Positions 52,726 through 61,917 of a stretch of 64,000 bases of DNA are shown here, piece after piece. Every line of letters starts with the position of its first letter. Positions within the stretch are counted from its first letter, which is position 1. Source of the DNA: Candidatus Accumulibacter regalis (GTDB lineage Bacteria > Pseudomonadota > Gammaproteobacteria > Burkholderiales > Rhodocyclaceae); the NCBI GenBank assembly GCA_000585075.1, contig JEMY01000006.1:24027-88026 (forward strand), in the 5' to 3' direction. The position numbers and the translations under genes were made by a program. Below the pieces are notes generated by a model, which saw nothing but the letters and a program-made list of their open reading frames with translations, made no database searches and was not told the DNA's origin.

Positions 52726-53190
52726 ATGCGACGCTTCGCCGACGCGCTCTATGACATCACGCTGACGCTGTGGGTCGGCGGCTTGTGGGCCATCGGTTTT
52801 CTCGTCGCGCCAACGCTTTTTTCCGCCCTCGCCAGTGATCGCCAGCTGGCCGGCCTGCTCGCCGGCAAGTTGTTTGCCTTGATCGGCTGGGTCGGTCTGG
52901 GCTGTGCCAGTTACCTCCTGTTGCACAGCTTGCTGCGCATGGGGACGACCGCCTTGCGCCGGTGGACCTTCTGGCTGCTGATCGGCATGCTGCTGCTCAC
53001 CGTCGTCAATCTGTTCGGCATTCAGCCGCTGCTGGCGCAGATCAAGGCCGACACCTTGGCAAGACAAGCGATGGAAAGCGTGCTGAACAAGCGCTTTGCC
53101 ATCTGGCATGGCGTCTCCGGCGTCGTCTACGTCGCGCAGAGCCTGCTCGGCGTGCTCCTGATCAGTGTATTCCGGCGTCCCGTCAAATAG
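52726..53190 (+). CDS. DUF4149 family membrane protein
   Basis: 154 residues with about four membrane helices (ITLTLWVGGLWAIGFLVAPTLF; LFALIGWVGLGCASYLLLH; TFWLLIGMLLLTVVNLFG; GVVYVAQSLLGVLLI). The N-terminal WVGGLWAIGFLVAPTLFS and internal LxLLL patterns match DUF4149, a small membrane family adjacent to greA in betaproteobacteria. Function unknown. Starts 8 nt after greA, so it is co-transcribed. It converges on yhbY. Confidence 0.85.
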   Translation: MRRFADALYDITLTLWVGGLWAIGFLVAPTLFSALASDRQLAGLLAGKLFALIGWVGLGCASYLLLHSLLRMGTTALRRWTFWLLIGMLLLTVVNLFGIQPLLAQIKADTLARQAMESVLNKRFAIWHGVSGVVYVAQSLLGVLLISVFRRPVK

Positions 53191-53268
53191 GTCACGGCGC
53201 GAGCAGCTGGCCAGCCTCGCAGAGTGGGCTACCGGGCTGGCGACCACCGCCTCGCCCGGACGTTCGTC

Positions 53269-53628
53269 TCAAGCGCCCGAACCGCTCTGGAAGCTGCGCT
53301 TGCTCCGGCGGGGCTCGCTGCGTTTCGCGCGCGGCCTGGCGGGCGGCGCCGGATCGTCCGCTCGCGGCCGCCAGATGACCAGCAGCTTTCCGATGTGCTG
53401 GACCGGGGCAGCCTCGAGGCGCTCGCAGAGGGTCGCGAGAAACTGCTCGCGAACCTGCCGGTCGTCGTTATAGACACGAATCTTGATCAGTTCGTGGCTG
53501 CCTAAATTGACCTCGACCTCGCGGACGACCGATTCGGACAGGCCGTTCTGGCTTATCGAAACGACCGGCTGCAGAGAGTGCGCACGGGCGCGCAGGACGC
53601 GGCGCTCGTCGGAGCTGAGATTGAGCAT
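53269..53628 (-). CDS. yhbY: CRS1/YhbY-domain RNA-binding protein
   Basis: 119 residues. The ribosome-assembly RNA-binding domain (residues 1-95) shows SSDERRVLRARAHSLQPVVSISQNGLSESVVREVEVNLGSHELIKIRV, with the GxxG-type loop (SQNGL) and the LIKIRV strand. The basic tail (ARPRAKRSEPRRSKR) is longer than in E. coli YhbY (97 residues). ATG 53628 is used; a GTG at 53637 would add three residues. Divergent from rlmE across 46 nt, the standard yhbY/rlmE-ftsH layout. Confidence 0.93.
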   Translation of the reverse strand: MLNLSSDERRVLRARAHSLQPVVSISQNGLSESVVREVEVNLGSHELIKIRVYNDDRQVREQFLATLCERLEAAPVQHIGKLLVIWRPRADDPAPPARPRAKRSEPRRSKRSFQSGSGA

Positions 53629-53674
53629 GCGGGACACCTTTTCTTGAGCAACGCATTTTAGCGGGTTTCAGCCA

Positions 53675-54295
53675 ATGAAACGAAGCAGATCAAGCACCGC
53701 GTGGTTGAACGAACATGTCAACGACGCCTATGTGCAACGGGCCAAGGCCGAAGGCTACCGTTCGCGCGCGTCGTACAAGCTGATGGAGATCGACGACAAG
53801 GATGGCCTAATCCGCAGCGGCGACGCGATCGTCGATCTGGGAGCCGCGCCGGGTGGCTGGTCACAGGTCGCGGCGCAGAGGCTACGGGGCAGTGGTCGCG
53901 TCATCGCCCTGGACCTGCTGGAAATGGCGCCGATGCGCGGCGTCACTGTTCTGCAAGGCGACTTTCGCGAGCAGGACGTCCTGCTCGCGCTGGAAGAATT
54001 GCTCGCCGGAGCCCGGCCGGGGCTTGTTCTTTCAGACATGTCCCCCAACATATCGGGCATCGCCGTCTGCGACCAGGCTCGGGTAATGCATCTGGCCGAG
54101 CTGGGCCTGGAATTTGCGCGCAACTGGCTGAAACCCGACGGCGCTTTTCTGGTCAAAATTTTTCAGGGCCATGGCTTCGGCGAATTTCTGCAGGAAATGC
54201 GCCAGTCATTCAGAACCGTGTCTGCACGCAAACCGGATGCCTCCAGGGATCGTAGCCCGGAAGTCTACCTGCTGGGCAAGGCCTTGAAAACGTGA
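53675..54295 (+). CDS. rlmE: 23S rRNA (uridine2552-2'-O) methyltransferase
   Basis: Heat-shock-linked methyltransferase (FtsJ/RrmJ) for the ribosomal A loop. 206 residues: SAYLNEH-like start (STAWLNEHVNDAYVQRAKAEGYRSRASYKL, catalytic Lys), SAM site VDLGAAPGGWSQVAAQ, catalytic Asp in LSDMSPNISG, and the Lys in AFLVKIFQGHG. It precedes ftsH, as in E. coli. Confidence 0.97.
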   Translation: MKRSRSSTAWLNEHVNDAYVQRAKAEGYRSRASYKLMEIDDKDGLIRSGDAIVDLGAAPGGWSQVAAQRLRGSGRVIALDLLEMAPMRGVTVLQGDFREQDVLLALEELLAGARPGLVLSDMSPNISGIAVCDQARVMHLAELGLEFARNWLKPDGAFLVKIFQGHGFGEFLQEMRQSFRTVSARKPDASRDRSPEVYLLGKALKT

Positions 54296-54371
54296 GAGCA
54301 TCTGCGATGCCGTCTTTGCTTCAACGAGCATTAATCGGTTTAGAATGCTGAGTTCGTGGAACAGCAGGGTT

Positions 54372-54391
54372 TCCGGCGCTGGTGCGCCGGA
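54372..54391 (+). promoter_or_regulatory. Hairpin in the ftsH leader
   Basis: Perfect 8-bp stem TCCGGCGC/GCGCCGGA with a TGGT loop, 21 nt before the ftsH TTG start. It could affect ribosome access or be an RNA-processing site. A weak TAGAAT -10 lies at about 54338-54343. Confidence 0.4.
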
Positions 54392-54412
54392 CAACGTAGA
54401 AGAGGTGAAGTA

Positions 54413-56302
54413 TTGAATAACATGTTCAAGAATCTGGCAGTCTGGCTGGTTATTGGCTTGGTCTTGATGACCGTCTTCAACCAGTTCAACACCCGCCAGG
54501 TCGCTCAATCGACGATGGAGTATTCACAATTCATCGACGAGGTGGGCAAGGGAACAATTGCCAAGGTGGTGATCGAGGGCCGCGTGCTCAAGGCGACGAC
54601 AACCGATGGGCGCAAGCTGACCAGCTACGCGCCACCAGACCTGTGGATGGTCTCGGATCTGCTGAAGAATGGCGTCACCATCGAAGCCAAGCCGGAAGAG
54701 GAACAGTCCTTCCTGATGAGCATCTTCGTCAGCTGGTTCCCGATGCTGCTGCTGATTGGCGTCTGGATCTTTTTCATGCGTCAGATGCAGGGCGGTGGCC
54801 GCGGCGGGGCTTTCTCATTCGGCAAGAGCAAGGCACGCCTGCTCGATGAGTCGACCAATACCATCACCTTTGCCGACGTCGCCGGTTGCGACGAAGCCAA
54901 GGAAGAGGTCTCCGAACTGGTGGACTTCCTGCGTGACCCCTCGAAGTTCCAGAAACTCGGTGGCCGTATCCCGAAAGGCGTGCTGCTGGTCGGCAACCCG
55001 GGAACCGGCAAGACCCTGCTGGCGAAAGCAATTGCTGGCGAGGCTAAGGTGCCTTTCTTCTCGATCTCCGGCTCGGACTTCGTCGAGATGTTTGTCGGTG
55101 TCGGCGCGGCGCGCGTCCGCGACATGTTCGAAAACGCCAAGAAGCACGCCCCGTGCATTATCTTCATCGACGAACTGGATGCCGTCGGACGGCAGCGGGG
55201 AGCCGGACTGGGCGGAGGCAATGACGAGCGCGAGCAAACCCTGAACCAGATGCTGGTCGAGATGGACGGCTTCGAAGGCAGCGTCGGGGTCATCGTCATC
55301 GCCGCCACCAACCGTCCCGACGTCCTCGATCCGGCACTGATGCGTCCCGGTCGCTTCGACCGCCAGGTGGTCGTACCGCTGCCCGACATTCGTGGCCGCG
55401 AGCAGATTCTGATCGTTCATATGCGCAAGGTACCCCTGTCGCCAGACGTTAAGGCCGACATCATCGCCCGTGGCACACCCGGTTTTTCCGGGGCCGATCT
55501 CGCCAACCTGGTCAACGAAGCCGCCCTGTTTGCGGCGCGCGGCAACAAGCGTCTGGTGGACATGGATGACTTCGAGAAAGCCAAGGACAAGATCATGATG
55601 GGCGCCGAGCGGCGCAGCATGGTCATGAACGAGGACGAAAAGCGCAATACCGCTTACCACGAGTCCGGACATGCCGTGGTCGCCAAACTGATGCCGAAGT
55701 CCGACCCGGTGCACAAGGTCACCATAATCCCGCGCGGTCGGGCACTTGGACTGACCATGCAACTGCCGGAAGAGGACCGTTACGCTTACGATCGCGTCTA
55801 TCTGATGAGTCGCATCGCGGTCCTCTTTGGTGGCCGCGTCGCCGAAGAACTGTTCATGGACCAGATGACCACCGGCGCCTCCAACGACTTCGAGCGGGCA
55901 ACGCAAATGGCCCGTGACATGGTCACCCGCTACGGCATGTCGGATGCGCTCGGCCCGATGGTTTATGGCGAGAACGAGGGAGAGGTCTTCCTCGGGCGTT
56001 CGGTAACCACGCACAAGAACATGTCCGAAGCGACGATGGAGAAGGTCGACCAGGAAATACGCCGCATCATCGATGAGCAGTACGGCCTCGCCCGCAAGCT
56101 CCTCGAGGAGCATCGTGACAAGGTCGAGGCGATGGCAGCCGCCTTGCTCGAACTTGAAACAATCGACAGCGACCAGATCGACGACATCATGGCGGGCAAA
56201 CCGCCACGCCCGCCGAAGCAGCCACAGACCAGGATGCCAAGCGCTCCCTCAGGCGGCAATACGCCGGATGCGGCGCCAAGCGCGCCACCCGCACCTGCCT
56301 GA
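54413..56302 (+). CDS. ftsH: ATP-dependent zinc metalloprotease FtsH
   Basis: Membrane AAA+ protease degrading misfolded membrane proteins and LpxC, among others. 629 residues: two membrane helices ([39 protein letters not shown]) around a periplasmic domain, Walker [16 protein letters not shown], Walker [42 protein letters not shown], and zinc site HESGH. Start TTG at 54413 follows GAGGTG at 5 nt; a later ATG at 54422 has poor spacing. The Pro/Ser-rich tail is usual. Confidence 0.97.
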   Translation: MNNMFKNLAVWLVIGLVLMTVFNQFNTRQVAQSTMEYSQFIDEVGKGTIAKVVIEGRVLKATTTDGRKLTSYAPPDLWMVSDLLKNGVTIEAKPEEEQSFLMSIFVSWFPMLLLIGVWIFFMRQMQGGGRGGAFSFGKSKARLLDESTNTITFADVAGCDEAKEEVSELVDFLRDPSKFQKLGGRIPKGVLLVGNPGTGKTLLAKAIAGEAKVPFFSISGSDFVEMFVGVGAARVRDMFENAKKHAPCIIFIDELDAVGRQRGAGLGGGNDEREQTLNQMLVEMDGFEGSVGVIVIAATNRPDVLDPALMRPGRFDRQVVVPLPDIRGREQILIVHMRKVPLSPDVKADIIARGTPGFSGADLANLVNEAALFAARGNKRLVDMDDFEKAKDKIMMGAERRSMVMNEDEKRNTAYHESGHAVVAKLMPKSDPVHKVTIIPRGRALGLTMQLPEEDRYAYDRVYLMSRIAVLFGGRVAEELFMDQMTTGASNDFERATQMARDMVTRYGMSDALGPMVYGENEGEVFLGRSVTTHKNMSEATMEKVDQEIRRIIDEQYGLARKLLEEHRDKVEAMAAALLELETIDSDQIDDIMAGKPPRPPKQPQTRMPSAPSGGNTPDAAPSAPPAPA

Positions 56303-56417
56303 ACGCACGACGGTCAAGGCCGGGCGCGGCAATACCAACATACCAACCAAGCTGCTCATCCCCGTAGGCAAGGGCCCTCCCTCGGGGGCTCGCCCGGCGG
56401 CGTAGGCGGTGAACCCC

Positions 56418-57260
56418 ATGCTCCGCTGCGGCGCCTTTCAACTCCCGCTGTCCCGCCCGCTGCTGATGGGCATCGTCAATCTGACCCCCGACTCTTTTTC
56501 CGGCGACGGACTGGCGAGCAACATCGGAGAGGCCGTTGCGCAGGCCCGCCAGCAGATTGACGCCGGTGCCGATCTGCTCGATCTTGGCGCCGAGTCGTCA
56601 CGCCCGGGTGCGACCCCCACAGCGGAGAACGAGGAACTGCGGCGACTGCTGCCGGTACTCGAGGCGCTGCGCGACTGCGGGGTGCCAATTTCGGTGGACA
56701 CCTACAAGCCGACGGTGATGCGCGCCGCATTGGCCAATGGCGCGTCGATGATCAATGACATCTACGCCCTGCGCAAGCCCGGCGCAATGGCCGCGGTTGC
56801 CGACAGCAACTGCGCCGTCTGTTTGATGCATATGCAGGGCGCGCCATTGACCATGCAGGAGCAACCCGCCTACTGCGATGTCGTTGCCGAGGTCCAGGGC
56901 TTCCTGCGCACGCGCGTCAGCGCGGCTCTGGCGGCGGGAATCACCCGCGACCGCCTGCTGCTCGACCCCGGTTTTTGCTTTGGCAAGACGCTCCAGCACA
57001 ATCTCGACCTGCTGCGCCGCTTTGCTGAATTGTCGCTTGACGGCCTGCCGTTGCTGGCCGGCGTCTCACGAAAATCGATGCTGGGGACAATCACCGGGCG
57101 GCCGGTCGAGCAGCGGCTGGCCGGCAGTCTCGCCGCAGCGCTGCTGGCAGCCCAACGCGGAGCGCGCATCTTGCGCGTTCATGATGTCGCCGAGACGCGC
57201 GACGCCTTGGCCGTTTGGCAGGCCATCGGTGCGCCATCAGGTGCCGAGGCAAGAACCTGA
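56418..57260 (+). CDS. folP: Dihydropteroate synthase
   Basis: Condenses 4-aminobenzoate with a pterin pyrophosphate in folate synthesis; the sulfonamide target. 280 residues: MGIVNLTPDSFSGDG, DLGAESSRPGA, SVDTYKPTVMRAAL, the NDI block (MINDIYALRK), DPGFCFGKTLQHN and PLLAGVSRKSMLG. ATG 56418 is chosen; a GTG at 56409 would add three residues. The ftsH-folP-glmM order is standard. It uses the product of the pabBC fusion in the same window. Confidence 0.96.
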   Translation: MLRCGAFQLPLSRPLLMGIVNLTPDSFSGDGLASNIGEAVAQARQQIDAGADLLDLGAESSRPGATPTAENEELRRLLPVLEALRDCGVPISVDTYKPTVMRAALANGASMINDIYALRKPGAMAAVADSNCAVCLMHMQGAPLTMQEQPAYCDVVAEVQGFLRTRVSAALAAGITRDRLLLDPGFCFGKTLQHNLDLLRRFAELSLDGLPLLAGVSRKSMLGTITGRPVEQRLAGSLAAALLAAQRGARILRVHDVAETRDALAVWQAIGAPSGAEART

Positions 57261-57379
57261 CGCGGCCTGCGGATTTACACCGTTCGTCGCCTGTGCACTT
57301 GTTGGCAGTGTCCCGGCTACGCTTTGCGTAAAATATTCCGGATTGAAGAAAAATTCGCCTTGGCGGAGGGAGAGGAATC

Positions 57380-58747
57380 GTGGCAAGAAAGTACTTTGGA
57401 ACCGACGGTGTGCGTGGGCGGGTCGGCGAGAGCCCAATCACGCCCGATTTCGTCATGCGCCTGGGTCACGCCATGGGCAGGGTTCTCGTTGCCCACGCTG
57501 CCGCACGCGGGCAGGCCAAGACAGTGGAGCGTCCGGCGGTACTGATCGGCAAGGACACCCGCGTTTCGGGCTATATGCTGGAAGCTGCGCTTGAAGCCGG
57601 TTTTGCGGCTGCCGGCGTCGACGTCTGTCTGGTCGGGCCAATGCCAACGCCGGCCATCGCCTACCTGACCCGCGCTTTGCGCCTGCAGGCGGGAATCGTC
57701 ATTTCCGCATCGCACAACCCTTTTTACGATAATGGCATCAAGTTCTTCTCGGCGCGGGGCACCAAGCTTCCCGATGAGCTTGAACTGGAGATCGAAGCGG
57801 CGCTCGACGAGCCGCTGACCTGCGTCGACTCGGCCGCCCTTGGCCGGGCACGTCGAATCGACGACGCGGACGGCCGCTACATCGAATTCTGCAAGGGCAC
57901 CTTTCCCTTCGAGCAGGACTTGCGTGGGCTCAAGATCGTCGTCGACTGCGCCAACGGGGCCGCCTACCACATCGCCCCACACGTGTTTCACGAGCTGGGC
58001 GCCGACGTGAGCAGCATCGGCAGCGAGCCCAACGGCCTCAACATCAACCACGAAGTCGGGGCAACGGCGCCCAAAGCCCTGCGCGAAGCCGTCCGCGCAC
58101 AAGGCGCGGACATCGGCATCGCCCTCGATGGCGATGCCGACCGAGTATTGATGGTCGATGCCGAAGGCACGCTCTACGACGGCGATCAACTGCTCTTCGC
58201 CGTCGTCCGCAGCCGCCTCCGCCACGGACCTGTGGCAGGCGTCGTCGGTACTCTGATGACCAATCTTGCCCTCGAACACGCTCTGGCCGAACTCGACATA
58301 CCGCTTGTTCGCGCCGATGTCGGCGACCGCTACGTGATGGACATGCTACGCCAGAAAGGCTGGCTGTACGGGGGCGAGAACTCCGGGCACATACTCTGCC
58401 TCGACAGGCACTCAACGGGTGATGGCATCGTTTCCGCGCTACAAGTGCTTTCAGCACTGCGCGCCAGCGGTGGCACCCTGCAAGAGCTGCTCGGCGACCT
58501 GAAGCTCTACCCACAGAAGCTGATCAACGTCGCCCTGAGCAAAGGCTTTCCGTGGCAGGATCACCCCTTGATCGGATCGGTACACCGGCAGGTGGAGAGC
58601 ACGCTGAACGGCCGTGGCCGGGTGCTGCTGCGCGCTTCGGGAACCGAACCGCTGCTGCGGGTAATGGTCGAGGGCCAGGATTCGGCAGTGGTCACCAGCG
58701 CCGCCGAAACACTGGCTGCCGCCGTTCGTACAGCGGTCGCGTCGTGA
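57380..58747 (+). CDS. glmM: Phosphoglucosamine mutase
   Basis: Converts glucosamine-6-phosphate to glucosamine-1-phosphate for UDP-GlcNAc, peptidoglycan and LPS. 455 residues: [15 protein letters not shown], active-site phosphoserine in [19 protein letters not shown], metal loop [13 protein letters not shown], substrate loop GGENSGHI, and C-terminal [12 protein letters not shown]. Start GTG 57380 after GAGAGGAATC. It closes the rlmE-ftsH-folP-glmM block. Confidence 0.97.
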   Translation: MARKYFGTDGVRGRVGESPITPDFVMRLGHAMGRVLVAHAAARGQAKTVERPAVLIGKDTRVSGYMLEAALEAGFAAAGVDVCLVGPMPTPAIAYLTRALRLQAGIVISASHNPFYDNGIKFFSARGTKLPDELELEIEAALDEPLTCVDSAALGRARRIDDADGRYIEFCKGTFPFEQDLRGLKIVVDCANGAAYHIAPHVFHELGADVSSIGSEPNGLNINHEVGATAPKALREAVRAQGADIGIALDGDADRVLMVDAEGTLYDGDQLLFAVVRSRLRHGPVAGVVGTLMTNLALEHALAELDIPLVRADVGDRYVMDMLRQKGWLYGGENSGHILCLDRHSTGDGIVSALQVLSALRASGGTLQELLGDLKLYPQKLINVALSKGFPWQDHPLIGSVHRQVESTLNGRGRVLLRASGTEPLLRVMVEGQDSAVVTSAAETLAAAVRTAVAS

Positions 58748-58798
58748 AGCGGGCAAGGCGCGCAAGCCAGGAAGCCAGCCAAATCCTGAAGCGATCGA

Positions 58799-59071
58799 TC
58801 AGTCCTCGTCCGCCTCCCCTTCACGAACGCCGTACTGGCGATCGAGACGGTTCATATAGCGTGCATACCACCCGATGATCACGAGATAGATCAGCGGCGC
58901 CCCCTGGGCCCCCATGTAAAACCCCAGCGGGAAGCCGATGATGGTGATCTCGGCCAGTTCGCGCGCGAAGAAACTGACCACGAAACTGACCACGAACCAG
59001 GTCGTCAGCAGTAAGGCCGTCAGCTTGAGGTTGCGCCGCCAATAGTCGCGATGCTTGCGTTCGAGGCGCAT
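58799..59071 (-). CDS. DUF4212 small membrane subunit of a sodium/solute symporter
   Basis: 90 residues with two membrane helices (LLLTTWFVVSFVVSFFARE; FPLGFYMGAQGAPLIYLVIIGWYARYMN) and the family landmarks YWRRNLKL and GFPLGFYMGAQGA. DUF4212 proteins accompany VC_2705-type sodium/solute symporters and are treated as their small subunit. Here the gene comes after the large subunit (74 nt gap), whereas it usually precedes it. Ends 51 nt from convergent glmM. Confidence 0.9.
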   Translation of the reverse strand: MRLERKHRDYWRRNLKLTALLLTTWFVVSFVVSFFARELAEITIIGFPLGFYMGAQGAPLIYLVIIGWYARYMNRLDRQYGVREGEADED

Positions 59072-59145
59072 TCAGCTGCCCCCCCCCGCTGAAGCCTGGC
59101 CGAGGAGTCGCCCGGGCCAGCCGGCGCTCGCCGCCCGACGTCGGC

Positions 59146-61188
59146 TCACGAGCCTTCGAGCTCCGGGTAACGGACGCTTTCGACAAAATCCTGGGTCGCC
59201 TTGCTTGGCGCCTGGCCACACAGACTGACCACGATAATCGTCAGGAACCCGGCGGCAACGCCCCACACCCCGGCCGATGTCGACTCGATTCCCCACCACG
59301 GATCCATACCGATTCCCTGAATGCCAAGCCAGGGGATGGCATCCACCTGGACACGAACCATGTAATAGAGGGTCACCAGCAGACCGATGACCATGCCAGT
59401 CACTGCGCCCGCCGCATTGGCCCTTTTCCAGAAGACGCCAAGAATCAGCGCCGGAAAGAACGCGGCGCCAGCCAGCGAGAAGGCCCACGCCACCATCGAT
59501 AGAATCGTCGCCGGCTTCTGCGACGCCACCGTGGCTGCGAACACGGCGACCACCAGCAGCAGCGTTTTCGAAACCACCAGCCGCCATTGCGTGGTCGCAT
59601 CGGGACGATAGACCTTGTAATAGACGTCGTGCGACAAGGCACTGGCGATGGTCAGCAGCAGGCCGTCGGCCGTAGACAGGGCGGCAGCCAGGGCGCCGGC
59701 AGCGACCAGGCCGGAAATGACATATGGCAAACCGGCGATTTCCGGCGTCGCCAGCAGAATCACGTCCGGATTGAGCGCCAGCTCGACGAGTTGGAGAATT
59801 CCGTCACCGTTGACGTCCTCGATCGAGACCAGACCAATCTTTCCCCAGGCACTGACCCAGACCGGCAACTGCGCGATCGACGAACCAATGAGCGTCGAGT
59901 AGATCTCGTACTTGGCAAACGCTGCGTACGCCGGCGCCGTCAGGTAGAGCGCCAGAATGAACAGCAAGGACCAGAAGACCGAAGTGCGTGCCTCGCGGAC
60001 GCTGGGAGTGGTGTAGTAACGCATCAGCACGTGCGGCAGAGCCGCCGTACCGACCATCAGGCAAAACACCAGACTGAGAAAATTGAGACGCGCCGTATTG
60101 CTCACCTCCTCGCCACCCGACGGAAAGGGAGTCAGGTGGTGCTCGGGATCGGCCCCACGTTGCGCTGCTTCGCGCATCAGTTTGTCCCAGTAGATTCGGG
60201 CCGCCTCGCTGCTCTTCGGCAACTCGCGGCGTTCGCGCTCGACGGCCACGACTTCGCGCATCTGCGCGTTGTTGCTTTTCAGATCGTTGATCTGCTCGAA
60301 CAAGCGCAGCCTCTCTTCGTCGAGAGACCCGGGCAAGGCCTGGATGCGCTCCAAGTAGCCATCGGCACGTTCGCGGAAGATGCGCCGTCCTTCAATCTCG
60401 GCGGGTTCATCGAAGATCCTTTCTTCAAGGACCTGCACCTTCTGCAGCACATGGCCATAGGTCAGCTGCGGCACCGGAATGCCGGTGACCTGGTAGGAGA
60501 GGATGGTTACCGGAACCAGATAGGCGACGATCAGGATGGCGTACTGAGCCACCTGCGTCCAGGTCACCGCGCGCATGCCGCCGAGAAACGAGCACACCAG
60601 GATACCGGCCAGGCCGACAAAGACCCCGATCTCGAACTGCAGCCCGACGAAGCGGCTGGTTATCAGCCCAACTCCGTAGATCTGTGCGACGACATAAACG
60701 AAGGACGCCAGGACGGTCGCGAAGACGCCGACCAATCGCGCCGGATTGCCGCCATAGCGGGCAGCAAGAAAATCAGGGATGGTGTACTGCCCGAAGCGCC
60801 GTAGATAAGGCGCCAGCAGCAAGGCGACCAGAACGTAGCCTCCGGTCCAGCCCATCACGTAGGCCAGGCCCTGATAACCCGACAGGTAGAGTGTACCGGC
60901 GAGGCCCATGAACGACGCCGCGCTCATCCAGTCGGCTCCGGTCGCCATGCCGTTGAACACCGCGGGGACTCGCCTGCCGGCGACGTAGTACTCGGAAACG
61001 CTGGCCGTGCGCGCCAGGATGCCGATCGTCGCGTAAAGAAAAATGGTCAGAAAGAGAAAGGAATAGCCGATCCAGCGCGGTGGCAGTCCGTGCCGCTCGA
61101 GGAACGCCAGAATGAGGATGAAAATGAAAAAGCCCGCGGTGTAGAAGGCGTAGTAGCGGCGTAGCGGGACGGTAGTGTAGTCGGCCAT
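59146..61188 (-). CDS. Sodium/solute symporter, VC_2705 subfamily (acetate-permease-like), with internal insert and EF-hand-like loop
   Basis: 680 residues, about 13 membrane helices, SSS family signatures MATGADWMSAASFMGLAGTLYLSGY and GGMRAVTWTQVAQY. Residues ~245-365 form a long charged, probably coiled-coil insert facing one side of the membrane (VLEERIFDEPAEIEGRRIF..., RLRLFEQINDLKSNNAQMREV). At 458-469 the sequence DVNGDGILQLVE fits a 12-residue EF-hand calcium loop (D1, N3, D5, E12). Members often sit with acetate or propionate metabolism genes; the substrate is inferred. It starts 12 nt after an exonuclease-like gene, same operon. Confidence 0.9.
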   Translation of the reverse strand: MADYTTVPLRRYYAFYTAGFFIFILILAFLERHGLPPRWIGYSFLFLTIFLYATIGILARTASVSEYYVAGRRVPAVFNGMATGADWMSAASFMGLAGTLYLSGYQGLAYVMGWTGGYVLVALLLAPYLRRFGQYTIPDFLAARYGGNPARLVGVFATVLASFVYVVAQIYGVGLITSRFVGLQFEIGVFVGLAGILVCSFLGGMRAVTWTQVAQYAILIVAYLVPVTILSYQVTGIPVPQLTYGHVLQKVQVLEERIFDEPAEIEGRRIFRERADGYLERIQALPGSLDEERLRLFEQINDLKSNNAQMREVVAVERERRELPKSSEAARIYWDKLMREAAQRGADPEHHLTPFPSGGEEVSNTARLNFLSLVFCLMVGTAALPHVLMRYYTTPSVREARTSVFWSLLFILALYLTAPAYAAFAKYEIYSTLIGSSIAQLPVWVSAWGKIGLVSIEDVNGDGILQLVELALNPDVILLATPEIAGLPYVISGLVAAGALAAALSTADGLLLTIASALSHDVYYKVYRPDATTQWRLVVSKTLLLVVAVFAATVASQKPATILSMVAWAFSLAGAAFFPALILGVFWKRANAAGAVTGMVIGLLVTLYYMVRVQVDAIPWLGIQGIGMDPWWGIESTSAGVWGVAAGFLTIIVVSLCGQAPSKATQDFVESVRYPELEGS

Positions 61189-61200
61189 CGCAGAGCTCGC

Positions 61201-61917
61201 CTAGCCACTCTGGTAAAGATGGCGGCGTGCCTTTTCGATCTCGATGAGGCTGGCCGGGGTCTCGAAGCCCTTGTGCGCGGCACGCGCCAGGGTCAGTTGC
61301 AGAAGCTGCGCCGTGGCGTAAGCGTCCGAAACCGGGTTGTGCCGCTGGACACTATCGATACCGAAGTGCTCCAACCAGGCGTCCATTTGCGCCGACTTCT
61401 CGCCCAACTCACCAAACAGACCGGCCATGACCCACGCCAGATCGATCCACGGCAGCTTGAGCTCGACGTCGAGCGCCTCGGCGAGAGCGCGTTCGATCCG
61501 CCGGGCGACGAACGAAGCGTGGTACGCAACCAGCGGGGCCTTGCCGACGAAGCCCAGCAAGGAGAGCAGCGCGGCGCGGCGTTGCTCGCCGCTGATCGGA
61601 GTCGCCGGCGGCGGCTCGGCAAGCGATTGCCCGGCGTCCGCCGCCGGGTGCACCATCGCCAGGTGCAAGGCATCCTGGAAATCAATCAGGCCATCGACCA
61701 GCGCCAGGGCACCGATCGAACCGAGGGGACCGCCCTTCCAGTCGGAGCCGGCGATCGAGATGTCGATGAGCACGTAGCGGCTGCGATAGTGCGAGCGCGT
61801 TAGATCAGGCGCGGGCAGCTTCCGCCAGGCGGAAAGCCGCTCCTGCACCTCGCTCGTCAAAGGCACAGCCCGAGCGTCGTGACCGGCAAATAGTTTCGCT
61901 AGCCACACCATGGTCAC
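61201..61917 (-). CDS. DnaQ-like 3'-5' exonuclease-fold protein with degenerate catalytic motifs
   Basis: 238 residues. The exonuclease fold is seen in RYVLIDISIAGSDWKGGPLGSIGALAL (Exo I place), LVAYHASFVARRIERALAEAL (Exo II) and HNPVSDAYATAQLLQLTLA (Exo III). In active enzymes Exo I reads D-x-E; here it is DIS, losing the Glu. The Exo II Asp after F is replaced by Val (HASFVAR). His and Asp of Exo III remain. So it may be catalytically dead. The start is GTG 61917, overlapping the upstream gene stop, or ATG 61911. It is the middle gene of a signalling protein-exonuclease-symporter operon. Confidence 0.82.
   Translation of the reverse strand: MTMVWLAKLFAGHDARAVPLTSEVQERLSAWRKLPAPDLTRSHYRSRYVLIDISIAGSDWKGGPLGSIGALALVDGLIDFQDALHLAMVHPAADAGQSLAEPPPATPISGEQRRAALLSLLGFVGKAPLVAYHASFVARRIERALAEALDVELKLPWIDLAWVMAGLFGELGEKSAQMDAWLEHFGIDSVQRHNPVSDAYATAQLLQLTLARAAHKGFETPASLIEIEKARRHLYQSG

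Noticed and set aside
54815..56113. Antisense open frame over ftsH, and similar ones over the symporter (59587-60804) and DUF294 gene (61920-63317)
   Set aside because: Same reason: mirror frames with no recognisable protein family.
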